This document shows positions 44,141 to 51,550 of a stretch of DNA of 64,000 bases, one piece after another; the stretch's first letter is position 1; every line of letters starts with the position of its first letter. The notes under the pieces were generated by a model. That model saw nothing but the letters and a program-made list of their open reading frames with translations. It was not told the DNA's origin and ran no database searches. Location: contig NZ_RCNR01000015.1 in the NCBI RefSeq assembly GCF_009725985.1, forward strand, positions 36,283 through 100,282, given 5' to 3'. This DNA comes from Zobellia amurskyensis. GTDB lineage: Bacteria > Bacteroidota > Bacteroidia > Flavobacteriales > Flavobacteriaceae. The translations under genes and the position numbers were made by a program.

Positions 44141-44387
44141 GAGGAATAATAATTTAAATATTAAATATAGTATTTTTGATTTAAGGCGTAGGGAAGGGTG
44201 GAGTTTACTTCATCATATTGAACAGGTATAAGACTTTAGTCTTTAGGTACGAGTAACTTGATAGAAAGTACTGAACTAATTTAAGAGCCTAATAATCCTG
44301 AAGTTTATGGCTTCTCCTGTATTTTGTTACCAGAAGCAGGAATGTATCTCAATCAAATTGATTACTACGCCTACGCCTTATTTTTAA
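44141..44387 (+). other. noncoding leader of the reverse transcriptase, candidate structured RNA
   Basis: 247 bases between divergent genes. Two elements stand out: AAGACT-TT-AGTCTT palindrome near 44229, and 44310-44340, where GCTTCT pairs with AGAAGC (44332-44337) while the enclosed CCTG can pair with CAGG (44337-44340), a pseudoknot-like layout. Several reverse-transcriptase defence systems (retrons, DRT2, DRT9) have a templating RNA just upstream of the RT. Whether this region is transcribed is not shown by sequence. Confidence 0.35.
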
Positions 44388-46157
44388 ATGAAAGAGTTAG
44401 AAGACTATTATTCAAATCCATCAATAATTAAGATGCTCTGCAAACACAGAGCCAAGATTTCACATATTCGTCATAAGAAGCATATGACGCGGGATATTAG
44501 CTATTTAAATTCTACTAATAAAATTGTCATACCCGCGACCAATACCGAATTTACATTAATCCAGTCCCTCTTTCCAACTAGAAGAAGTTGGAAAAAACTG
44601 AATCAGCATGAGCGTTTATCAAAAGATAGGCTAAATAATAGCTTAGAAAGGAATGAAATGCGACTTTGGAAGTCTTATAAATATGAAAAATATTTGGTGG
44701 ACAGAGGTCACAAAAAACCTGAGGGCTGGTATATAAATTTGATATCATTTTGTGATGAGATAAGAATTAAAGTTAGTACTGTTTTAACAAATGGATACAA
44801 GATAACGCCACCAGAAATTTTCCCTCTGCCCAAGTCACATAAAAATGGGAAGCATATTTATCGGCCTATAGCTAAGTTTAGCCTACAAGATAAAATAGTT
44901 ACATCTCTTTTGTCAAGGTATTTGACCATAAATTTCGATAGCGTTTTCATGGATTGCTCATACGCATTTAGGGCAAGAAAAAATGGTAAGGTTCCAAATC
45001 ATCATGATTCTATCATAGAAATCTTAAAATATCGAAAAAAGAAAAAAAAACTTTGGGTTTCAGAATGTGATATCCAAAAATTTTTCGATACAGTTCAACA
45101 TGGTCATTTGTTCAAAGTCTTTTATGAAACAGTTCATGAGTTGGACGAAAAAGGTATTCATATTTCTCCGTTAGCGATAAAACTGTTTGCTCTCTTCTTA
45201 GATTCATACAGCTTTAATAAGGATGTTTTACCAAAAAACAAACAATCTAATTATTTCAAATTTAGAGGAGTTCCTGTTGGACAGTTTGGGTGGGTCGAGA
45301 ATGAGTTAATTGACATATATTCAAAAGACTACATTGTTAATAACAGAATAGGAGTACCACAGGGTAATGCGGTTTCTTGTTTCATCGCAAATTTAATTTT
45401 AAACAATGTTGATAGAACGGTTAAAGCGGTAGATAAAGACATTTTGTATGTAAGATATTGCGATGATATGGTTTTAGCACACCCGAATAGAGATATTTGC
45501 AAACATGCCTTAGAGATATACAAACAAGGAATTAGCGACAATTATTTGTTATATCACGAACCGAAGCAATTCAAAAATTATAATACAAAGGCAAAAACGT
45601 TTTGGAAGTTTAAGTCAAAAGAGCCGTACTACTGGGGAAATAAATTTTTGGCTGAAGAAAATGTACCATGGCTATCTTTCGTTGGTTACCAAATTAATTA
45701 CAAAGGTGAAATTAGGGTCCGAAAAAGTTCAATAAGAAAAGAAATAAAAAAGCAAGTAAGAGAAACTCAAAGAATTTTAATATCTCTAGGATTGGATAGG
45801 AATAGAAATCTTATTGATATAAATAAGTTCTCTAGAAAAAGTAAGAATCAACTCTTATTTAGCTTACAACAACGATTTATATCGATGTCAGTTGGCCGGA
45901 TAACAATTTACAACTTTGATGATTCAGATTTAAATCATGGACTATGTTGGACTAATGGTTTTTGCTTGCTTAACGAAAATCCAATTGCCAAAAAACAACT
46001 TAGGGAACTTGACAAGAGAAGAGAACAGCAACTATCCTATTTGAAAAGGTATTTAGATGATTTAGAAAAAGAAGTAACTCAATCTGACGAAATCCCTAAA
46101 CATGTTCGAGATATTTATTTTGGCCTTCCTTTTAGTTATTATAATCATATTGGTTAA
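44388..46157 (+). CDS. stand-alone reverse transcriptase of unassigned (UG/DRT-like) group
   Basis: 589-aa RNA-directed DNA polymerase. Motif 1-2 region PLPKSHKNGKHIYRPIAKFS and LSRYLTINFDSVFMDCSYAF; motif A SECDIQKFFDTVQHGHL (the metal D); motif B RIGVPQGNAVSCFIANLIL; motif C LYVRYCDDMVLAH (YCDD); motif D/E region FWKFKSKEPYYWGN, LSFVGYQINYKGEIRVR. About 90 residues separate motifs A and B, longer than in retrons. The C-terminal 150 residues are basic and helical, with no maturase X, HNH endonuclease or CRISPR-linked domain. That argues against a group II intron. Subtype not assignable by eye. Confidence 0.85.
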   Translation: MKELEDYYSNPSIIKMLCKHRAKISHIRHKKHMTRDISYLNSTNKIVIPATNTEFTLIQSLFPTRRSWKKLNQHERLSKDRLNNSLERNEMRLWKSYKYEKYLVDRGHKKPEGWYINLISFCDEIRIKVSTVLTNGYKITPPEIFPLPKSHKNGKHIYRPIAKFSLQDKIVTSLLSRYLTINFDSVFMDCSYAFRARKNGKVPNHHDSIIEILKYRKKKKKLWVSECDIQKFFDTVQHGHLFKVFYETVHELDEKGIHISPLAIKLFALFLDSYSFNKDVLPKNKQSNYFKFRGVPVGQFGWVENELIDIYSKDYIVNNRIGVPQGNAVSCFIANLILNNVDRTVKAVDKDILYVRYCDDMVLAHPNRDICKHALEIYKQGISDNYLLYHEPKQFKNYNTKAKTFWKFKSKEPYYWGNKFLAEENVPWLSFVGYQINYKGEIRVRKSSIRKEIKKQVRETQRILISLGLDRNRNLIDINKFSRKSKNQLLFSLQQRFISMSVGRITIYNFDDSDLNHGLCWTNGFCLLNENPIAKKQLRELDKRREQQLSYLKRYLDDLEKEVTQSDEIPKHVRDIYFGLPFSYYNHIG

Positions 46158-46174
46158 TATTGTTTAATCTTCCT

Positions 46175-46192
46175 GGCCTAAGAGAACTTTAG
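46175..46192 (+). repeat. dispersed repeat R3, copy b
   Basis: GGCCTAAGAGAACTTTAG, 16 of 18 bases identical to 38057-38074, located 18 bases after the reverse transcriptase stop. It is followed by GGGGAGAGGAGCG, similar to the sequence near 38231. The two copies therefore bracket the whole island. Confidence 0.65.
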
Positions 46193-46410
46193 CAAAACAA
46201 TAGGGGAGAGGAGCGTTAAGAATTTTAGGGGGCTGGTTAGACTTTAAGTTGGTCTGCAAAATGTTTCAAAGAGTTCAAAGCGGTCTTAAGGGTCAGACTG
46301 GATCCTAAAATTTAGCGACTGACCCGTACATTGTTTCTAAAGTTATCTGTAAGCCTTGATTTTTTTGTTTCTTTTTTTATCAAGAAAAAAAGAAAATATA
46401 CTTTTATTGA

Positions 46411-46842
46411 ATGGAAGAGTTTCGAAATCAGGCAGAAGTTATCTTAAGGTTAGAAATGACCAATGCTGGCCTTGAAATCAACGCAAAAGAAAACGACAGA
46501 GAAGGAGTTGATTTTATCGTAAAAGGTGAAACCAAGCAAACAGAAATCTTTTTGCAACCAATGGATTTGATTGGCCAACAAAGCTCAAAAGTTCCAAAAG
46601 AAAAGTTGGGCGAACCAAGAGAAAATCTTTGGGTAGCGTTAGTAGGTTTTATCCCCAGTAAAGAACCGTTGATATTCTTAATTCCTTCTAAAACCCTTGT
46701 AGAACCTGATAATTTTGTGTTTTTTGAGAATAATGTTGGTAGGCACACATACTTATCAAATTGGGAAATAAAGGTCTTTACAAAAGGTATGGAGAAGTTA
46801 GGTGAGTATATAATCTACAATCAAATAAAGAATTTCAAATAA
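46411..46842 (+). CDS. conserved hypothetical protein next to the reverse transcriptase
   Basis: 143 aa, soluble alpha/beta. It begins EEFRNQAEVILRLEMTNAGL and continues NAKENDREGVDFIVKGETKQ with a regular beta-strand series (IFLQPMDLI, NLWVALVGFI, PLIFLIPSKTL). The E...D(x)20 E-x-x pattern (GVDFIVKGETKQTEIFLQ) loosely recalls a PD-(D/E)xK nuclease core (D-x12-E-x-Q), like DUF4365-type proteins, but this is a weak match. A 250-base gap with R3 separates it from the reverse transcriptase. Standing alone, it could be an island cargo gene. Confidence 0.6.
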   Translation: MEEFRNQAEVILRLEMTNAGLEINAKENDREGVDFIVKGETKQTEIFLQPMDLIGQQSSKVPKEKLGEPRENLWVALVGFIPSKEPLIFLIPSKTLVEPDNFVFFENNVGRHTYLSNWEIKVFTKGMEKLGEYIIYNQIKNFK

Positions 46843-47134
46843 CTCGCACATCTCTACATTATGTCAAATAGAATCTAAAGAAAGGTTTCTAGGAGTAGGA
46901 GTAGTACAAGGGCTTAGAAATTTGCTCGCAGAGAAATTTTAAGCTGTTGCGGCAACGTGACGAAATGGTCGTGAAAAATTTATTGAAGACAGTTTCTTAT
47001 AAATCTCATATTCAAAAAACATCTAAAAGTTTTGCTTTTTTTGGCGCTGGCCAAGCGATGGCAAATTGTGTTTAGAAATGAACGCCATAAAGCGTTTATT
47101 TTTAAAAAACAATCGAGCGATTGGCTGTGCGGCA

Positions 47135-47165
47135 ATTTTACATAACGACTAATTATAGATACAGC
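47135..47165 (+). repeat. short repeat motif, copy 1
   Basis: ATTTTACATAA-CGACT-AATTATAG-A-TACAGC. It shares every block with copy 2 (47304-47333), with different short spacers. Confidence 0.7.
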
Positions 47166-47303
47166 CGAAAGGTTTGTCGCTGGGGTTTCTAAGAATTTGA
47201 AATTTTCTAAAAAGATTTTCTGAGTGAAATATTAAAGTTACGTAAATTAAACAGGCTGATGACCCTGTTGGTAATTCTCTTAAAAGCTATAAACATAAGG
47301 GAT

Positions 47304-47333
47304 ATTTTACATAATAGAATTATAGCCTACAGC
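47304..47333 (+). repeat. short repeat motif, copy 2
   Basis: ATTTTACATAA-TAG-AATTATAG-CC-TACAGC, a direct copy of 47135-47165, and inverted relative to 47372-47395. Confidence 0.7.
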
Positions 47334-47371
47334 TAAGGTGTTGAATCAAAACTACTTATATATCAATATGT

Positions 47372-47395
47372 ACTATAATTTACATTATGTAAAAT
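47372..47395 (-). repeat. short repeat motif, inverted copy 3
   Basis: On the plus strand ACTATAATTTACATTATGTAAAAT; its reverse complement starts ATTTTACATAATGT and contains AATTATAG, matching copies 1 and 2 without the terminal TACAGC. Copies 2 and 3 form a large inverted repeat around 47334-47371. Confidence 0.65.
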
Positions 47396-47453
47396 AGGAT
47401 ATTTTGGAACGCACTACTACGTTCATTTTATTAGAAATAAGATTACTTAGGTG

Positions 47454-47789
47454 CTACACGGTTTTAACGTAGCCATCTACTTCGTTCACGAAAGTATCAA
47501 AGCCTTGTATGTAGTTTAGGAAAAGACGGTAACAACGTGCAGATGCATTGGGTTCTTGGCGTAGCTTTTGACTAATGCTTTTATTGCTGTTCCGTAATAT
47601 TAGAGCGTCTTCTTTTAATTCGTCCAAACGCATAAACTGATCGTACGTCCGGGGTTCGCACATGTAGGAACATAATTTGGCATACAGCTGGGCTATATCC
47701 CTAAGGTTGCGTTCCAATCTATGCAATTGTAATTCATTGGTTTGAATGTGTTCTTGTTTTGTAAATGTGGCAGTCAATGCTTGTTCCAT
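47454..47789 (-). CDS. small helical protein, paralogue of the next gene
   Basis: 111 aa, all-helical, soluble, no signal. It shares the pattern RLERN-x2-D-x2-QL-x2-KL-x-SY-x-CEP-x-TY and a following SN-x2-I segment with the 113-aa product of the gene at 47908, so the two arose by tandem duplication. The conserved cysteine in CEP is present in both. The family is not known to me; the helices suggest a coiled-coil interaction module. Confidence 0.65.
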   Translation of the reverse strand: MEQALTATFTKQEHIQTNELQLHRLERNLRDIAQLYAKLCSYMCEPRTYDQFMRLDELKEDALILRNSNKSISQKLRQEPNASARCYRLFLNYIQGFDTFVNEVDGYVKTV

Positions 47790-47907
47790 ATCAAACCTTT
47801 TATAATGTATCCTTGATTTTTCACGTCAAAGATACACTACAAATAGGCTGATAAATACTACAAAATTTTATTTAACCTAACATTTACATTTGCATGAAAA
47901 TCCACTA

Positions 47908-48249
47908 CTAGTGACTTGTGCAAATGTCTAGGTATTCGGACACTCCGTCGTTCAATCTTCTAAATTCAGTAAGCTGTCTTTTTGCTCGTTCTAAATGCGT
48001 GGTTACAGATTTACGGGTGTCTTTTAAGGAGGTAATAATTTCGCTATTGGAATGGCTTAAAGAATCCATTTTACTGCGTAAGGATTCAATTCTTTCGTAA
48101 AGCGAATAGGTTTTTGGCTCACAACGGTACGAATTGAGTTTCGTTCGTAATTGAACCAGGTCTTTTTGATTGCGTTCGAGTCTTACAACAATGGCGTTTT
48201 TGTCATTTTCCTCTACTCTTCTTGATGCGGGATGTTGAGTTGTTGTCAT
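47908..48249 (-). CDS. small helical protein, tandem paralogue
   Basis: 113 aa, helical, soluble. RLERNQKDLVQLRTKLNSYR followed by CEPKTY aligns with the neighbour's RLERNLRDIAQLYAKLCSYM and CEPRTY; the ends of both proteins diverge. 118 bases separate the two genes, so each may have its own promoter. No identified function. Confidence 0.65.
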   Translation of the reverse strand: MTTTQHPASRRVEENDKNAIVVRLERNQKDLVQLRTKLNSYRCEPKTYSLYERIESLRSKMDSLSHSNSEIITSLKDTRKSVTTHLERAKRQLTEFRRLNDGVSEYLDICTSH

Positions 48250-48380
48250 AGGTGCAGGATTTTGGGTTGTTGAGTAAACTGTGTCCCTCTAAGTTATAAA
48301 AAAAATCCTACAAATAATCACTTAACTTTCACATAATCAGACTTTAACACTAAATTAATGTTCTTTGCTATACTATGTAC

Positions 48381-48410
48381 CTTGTGTATAGCCGTATTTT
48401 TATACACAAG
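48381..48410. repeat. perfect 10-bp inverted repeat containing DnaA-box-like sequences
   Basis: CTTGTGTATA, 10-base spacer, TATACACAAG. With the preceding T the right arm reads TTATACACA (48400-48408), an exact match to the DnaA box consensus TTATNCACA; the left arm is an 8-of-9 match in the opposite orientation. Confidence 0.55.
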
Positions 48411-48632
48411 TTATTAACAGCTAAATCACTGAATTTGAAGCCTTAAGAAAAGGTTTTTTGTTCCATTTTGGGTAATAGCATAGCAGAAAAATTTAAACTG
48501 TATTTTTTCATTATTTTTTTTTGCTTCTACAATAATTAAATTTCCTTGAGTGTAGGAAACCGGTTGTAAAGCGTGCGGTATGTGTCAATAAATAGCAACA
48601 AACCTCAGAGCATTAGCGTTCATTTCAAAAAA

Positions 48633-48670
48633 AAATACCCGCAAAGGCGTTAAGCGCTTTACAGGTATTT
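48633..48670 (-). terminator. rho-independent terminator
   Basis: AAATACCCGCAAAGGCG and CGCTTTACAGGTATTT form a 16-bp imperfect hairpin; on the minus strand it is followed by a run of U (A-tract at 48627-48635). It lies 24 bases past the stop of the 48694 gene. Confidence 0.82.
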
Positions 48671-48693
48671 AAGTTTAGGTGGTTTTATTATTG

Positions 48694-49017
48694 TTATTCG
48701 TCCTCGAATTTAATTTCGGCCATCGTTCTATTTAGTCGGTTCGAGAATGGTTCTGTTATTAAATCTTCAAGCAATCGTTGTCTTTTTCGTTCAGAAATGT
48801 CCAAAGTGTCTAATATTTCACGGCGGCGTTCTGTCTTTGCAATACGGTCTTGCTTTAATTTTGTCCGCTCTTCTACCGTTAGTATCGCTTTGGGTTCAAA
48901 ACGCTCCATGACCGTGTACTTAGTTACCTCAGATTTTTTTTCTTTGATTTCTTGAGCAGACAATCCGCAGGTACCTACAAGAACGCAGGCAGCGATCATA
49001 AAAAGGGGGTTTTTCAT
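48694..49017 (-). CDS. small secreted hypothetical protein
   Basis: 107 aa with signal peptide (MKNPLFMIAACVLVGTCGLSAQ) and a mature part that is one long charged amphipathic helix region (ILTVEERTKLKQDRIAKTER, RREILDTLDISERKRQRLLE). The pattern resembles small periplasmic helical sensors or chaperones (Spy/CpxP- or LTXXQ-like), but no LTxxQ motif is present. Single gene with its own terminator. Confidence 0.6.
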   Translation of the reverse strand: MKNPLFMIAACVLVGTCGLSAQEIKEKKSEVTKYTVMERFEPKAILTVEERTKLKQDRIAKTERRREILDTLDISERKRQRLLEDLITEPFSNRLNRTMAEIKFEDE

Positions 49018-49168
49018 AATTACTTCATATTAGTTCTATTATAAAGATACTAATTTATCAAAAACAGCATGGTTTTGCACTTCAGATTGCATTTATAGCG
49101 ATTAATTTGTTCAAGTTATCGGTATTTTATACTAACTTATTTTTCTAAATCCAGAATGACCCTTACGC

Positions 49169-49684
49169 ATGAAATCTATTTTTACTTTATTTATAGCAGT
49201 CGTATTTTACAGTGTTTCGCTACAAGCACAAGACCAAGTTTCGATTGCTTCGGCAAAAATCACATTCAATTTTCAATCAAAAGGTGTAGAGGGTAGCCTA
49301 TCCGGATTTGAATCCTCATCAAACATCAACCTTGACCATATCACCGAATCCAAGTTTAAAGGAGCTGTAAATGTCGAAACTATTAAAACCGGGAATTTCC
49401 TCAGGGATTGGTCCTTAAAGGGCAGCAAGTACTTTGATGCGGACAACCATCCAAAAATCACTTTTGAAAGTACCGAGGTAAAAGAAACTACGGATGGATT
49501 TGCCGTTACCGGAACACTTATTTTAAAAGGAACGAGCAAGACCATCCATATAGACTTTAAAAGCAAGCAGTCCCAAATGGTGGGGACCACTACCCTATTT
49601 TCTTCAGATTACGGTATTGAGATTAAAAAAGATAGAGCGGATAATAAGGTGGAAGTCACTTTAATTCTTGACCTGGACAACTAA
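49169..49684 (+). CDS. YceI-family lipocalin-like periplasmic protein
   Basis: 171 aa, signal peptide to about residue 20 (SLQAQ). YceI fold: NFQSKGVEGSLSGFESSSNI, a central RDWSLKGSKYFDADNHPKITFESTEV (the FD...P.ITF family signature), TGTLILKGTSKTIHIDF and the final IEIKKDRADNKVEVTLILDL. The family binds isoprenoid or other hydrophobic ligands in a beta-barrel. Single gene; no neighbouring partner. Confidence 0.88.
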   Translation: MKSIFTLFIAVVFYSVSLQAQDQVSIASAKITFNFQSKGVEGSLSGFESSSNINLDHITESKFKGAVNVETIKTGNFLRDWSLKGSKYFDADNHPKITFESTEVKETTDGFAVTGTLILKGTSKTIHIDFKSKQSQMVGTTTLFSSDYGIEIKKDRADNKVEVTLILDLDN

Positions 49685-49824
49685 AATTGCTAGGTAGAAT
49701 CCGTAATGCAGCATCGCTTTCTTCATAAAACACGACTTCATTTTAAATGAATCAAAGCCTTTTTCAAATGCGCCTGAAACAACAGTGGAAATGAAGTATC
49801 TTCGCTGGCGTAAAATTGCATATT

Positions 49825-50790
49825 ATGTGGGTTTGGATACTTTTTATTGCTCTGATTATTGTTTTTCTTGCACTTGATCTAGGTGTGTTCAACAAGAACG
49901 AACACGTTATCAAAACTAAGGAAGCCGCCATCTGGACAGCCGTTTGGGTATCTGTGGCCATGGCGTTTAGTGGAGTCATCTATTGGCTCTTTAATGCGGG
50001 ACTCGTTGAAAACCCCACCAATCTCACCCCTAATAATGCGGTACTAAAATACATTACCGGTTATCTTATAGAGTTGTCCTTAAGTATAGACAACGTATTT
50101 GTGATTGCCGTTATATTTTCCGCGTTTAAGATTCCTGCTCTCTACCAACACCGTGTACTCTTTTGGGGTATTCTAGGTGCCATTGTTTTCAGGGGGTTAA
50201 TGATTCTATTTGGGGTTGCTTTGATTACCAAGTTTGAATGGATTATTTATGTTTTTGGTGTATTCTTGCTTTGGACGGCCTATAAGATGCTTAAAGGAGA
50301 TGATGAGAATTTTAAACCGAAGGACTCATGGATATTTAAGCAAATTGGTAAGGTTTACCCCATAACATCTGATTTTCATGGGCATGACTTTTTTGTAACC
50401 CTGAAAGGTTTGCGTGCCGCTACTCCCCTTTTTGTGGCTTTGGTGGTTATAGAGCTTACGGATGTGTTATTCGCTTTGGATAGTATTCCTGCTATTTTAG
50501 CCATCACAGCGGACCCATTTATTGTTTTCAGTTCCAATATTTTAGCCATTCTAGGCTTGCGTTCTATGTACTTTCTTATTTCTAGAATGCTGGAGAAATT
50601 CCGTTATATCAATTATAGCCTTGTCGTTATTTTGGCCTTTGTGGGACTTAAAATGTTGTTCTCCCATCAGGTGGAACTACCGGAGTGGTTGTCCCTTGCC
50701 GTAATATCCGTAGCGTTGATTTCCGGTATTGTAGCATCATTATTGATTCCTGAAAAGAAAACCAGTGAAGCAGTAGAACAAAACGATTAA
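49825..50790 (+). CDS. TerC/Alx-family integral membrane protein
   Basis: 322 aa from the ATG at 49825 (MWVWILFIALIIVFLALDLG); an upstream TTG is less likely. Nine or so TM helices with TerC signatures: LGVFNKNEHVIKTKEAAIWT, GYLIELSLSIDNVFVIAVIF (the conserved acidic SxDN), FVALVVIELTDVLFALDSIP (ExTDxxFAxDSIPA) and SNILAILGLRSMYFLI. The family exports or regulates manganese and supports tellurite resistance or protein translocation. In other bacteria Alx-type members respond to pH through a yybP-ykoY riboswitch; I see no such element here. Confidence 0.92.
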   Translation: MWVWILFIALIIVFLALDLGVFNKNEHVIKTKEAAIWTAVWVSVAMAFSGVIYWLFNAGLVENPTNLTPNNAVLKYITGYLIELSLSIDNVFVIAVIFSAFKIPALYQHRVLFWGILGAIVFRGLMILFGVALITKFEWIIYVFGVFLLWTAYKMLKGDDENFKPKDSWIFKQIGKVYPITSDFHGHDFFVTLKGLRAATPLFVALVVIELTDVLFALDSIPAILAITADPFIVFSSNILAILGLRSMYFLISRMLEKFRYINYSLVVILAFVGLKMLFSHQVELPEWLSLAVISVALISGIVASLLIPEKKTSEAVEQND

Positions 50791-50800
50791 TTTGTTGAAG

Positions 50801-51244
50801 TTAATTTGATGACACCTTAGTCTTAAATAACAGACTGTATAATTTCCCGACACCCCAATTGCCCAGTGGAAAATACAGTGCAAAGAACAATGCCATTCCT
50901 AAGCTAAAATTCCGGATACCGAAGAATTGGTCCATGAGATTATTTGGGTATGCGTACGAAGTTTCAAAGTAGTATCCTCCAAATTCCAAGAAACCCATAG
51001 CCATAAGTCCGTAGGCATATTGGGTGTGAAAAGGAAGGTTTCTAAGAAGGAGTGATATAGGCACCATATAGAAAATGTAACAGGTAATGACCTGCCACCA
51101 GTAAGTAAATTTGGCAATTTCTACGGTTGCACCAAACCAATTCATTACCATTCCCCAAGTGAAATAAACAATACAATAAAGAGCAATTAAACGATTGTCT
51201 ACTAGAAGCTTAGGTTTTGCCCAATTCCAAAAATCTGAAATCAT
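50801..51244 (-). CDS. four-TM membrane protein at the end of the type III PKS operon
   Basis: 147 aa with four TM helices (LIALYCIVYFTWGMVMNWFG; WWQVITCYIFYMVPISLLLR; AYGLMAMGFLEFGGYYF; SLGMALFFALYFPLGNWGVG). No family recognised. It starts one base after the ACP stop codon, so it is translationally coupled to the pathway and may tether enzymes to the membrane or handle the lipid product. It is convergent with the TerC gene, with no clear terminator between. Confidence 0.65.
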   Translation of the reverse strand: MISDFWNWAKPKLLVDNRLIALYCIVYFTWGMVMNWFGATVEIAKFTYWWQVITCYIFYMVPISLLLRNLPFHTQYAYGLMAMGFLEFGGYYFETSYAYPNNLMDQFFGIRNFSLGMALFFALYFPLGNWGVGKLYSLLFKTKVSSN

Positions 51245-51245
51245 T

Positions 51246-51500
51246 CTATTTGGCTTCTAGTTTAGCATCAATTATGGTAAGCGCGTCTTGTACAGTTTGC
51301 ATTTTATCCATGTCATCATTCTCTAACATGATATCAAACTCATCTTCTACATCCAAAACAATGTCTACCAAATTGGCGGAATTTATATTGAGTTCACTAA
51401 TGAAGTTGCTATGCAAGGTAATGGCGTCTACCGAAACATCGTCGGGTAAATACACCTTTATTATAGCTTTGAGTTTATTGTATTTTATCTCTTCGTTCAT
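51246..51500 (-). CDS. acyl carrier protein
   Basis: 84 aa four-helix carrier protein. The phosphopantetheine attachment serine is S41 in ELNINSANLVDIVLDVEDEF, where NSANLVD replaces the primary DSLxxVE; the different context marks it as a pathway-specific ACP. It would hold growing acyl chains for the KAS, hotdog dehydratase and SDR genes upstream in the operon and pass the product to the type III PKS. It starts 51 bases after the KAS stop. Confidence 0.9.
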   Translation of the reverse strand: MNEEIKYNKLKAIIKVYLPDDVSVDAITLHSNFISELNINSANLVDIVLDVEDEFDIMLENDDMDKMQTVQDALTIIDAKLEAK

Positions 51501-51550
51501 AGTTTTTTAAGTCGATTTAGGCGCAACATATTATCACCCTAGCTTTCATT

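Larger units (their letters stand above)
46843..47453. other. 610-base noncoding region with short motif repeats (right edge of island)
   Basis: No gene seen. It contains three copies of an ATTTTACATAA...AATTATAG motif (47135, 47304 direct; 47372 inverted) and an AGGAGTAGGAG stretch near 46893 similar to the R2 core. Separate entries cover the motif copies. Confidence 0.45.
48250..48693. other. 440-base noncoding region
   Basis: It contains the DnaA-box-like inverted repeat (48381-48410) and the terminator (48633-48670). The remainder is AT-rich and must carry the promoter for the 48249 gene. No gene seen. Confidence 0.4.

Noticed and set aside
44388..46157. Group II intron or diversity-generating retroelement
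   Set aside because: No maturase X or endonuclease domain, no recognisable domain V hairpin, and no template/variable repeat pair beside the RT.
47135..47395. Integron attC sites
   Set aside because: The motif lacks paired RYYYAAC/GTTRRRY core sites, and no integrase gene is in the window.
48381..48410. Chromosomal replication origin
   Set aside because: Only two DnaA-box-like sequences, no AT-rich unwinding element with clustered boxes, and no dnaA or other origin-linked gene nearby.
49825..50790. yybP-ykoY manganese riboswitch before the TerC-family gene
   Set aside because: The 140 bases between the YceI stop and the TerC start contain no recognisable conserved core.
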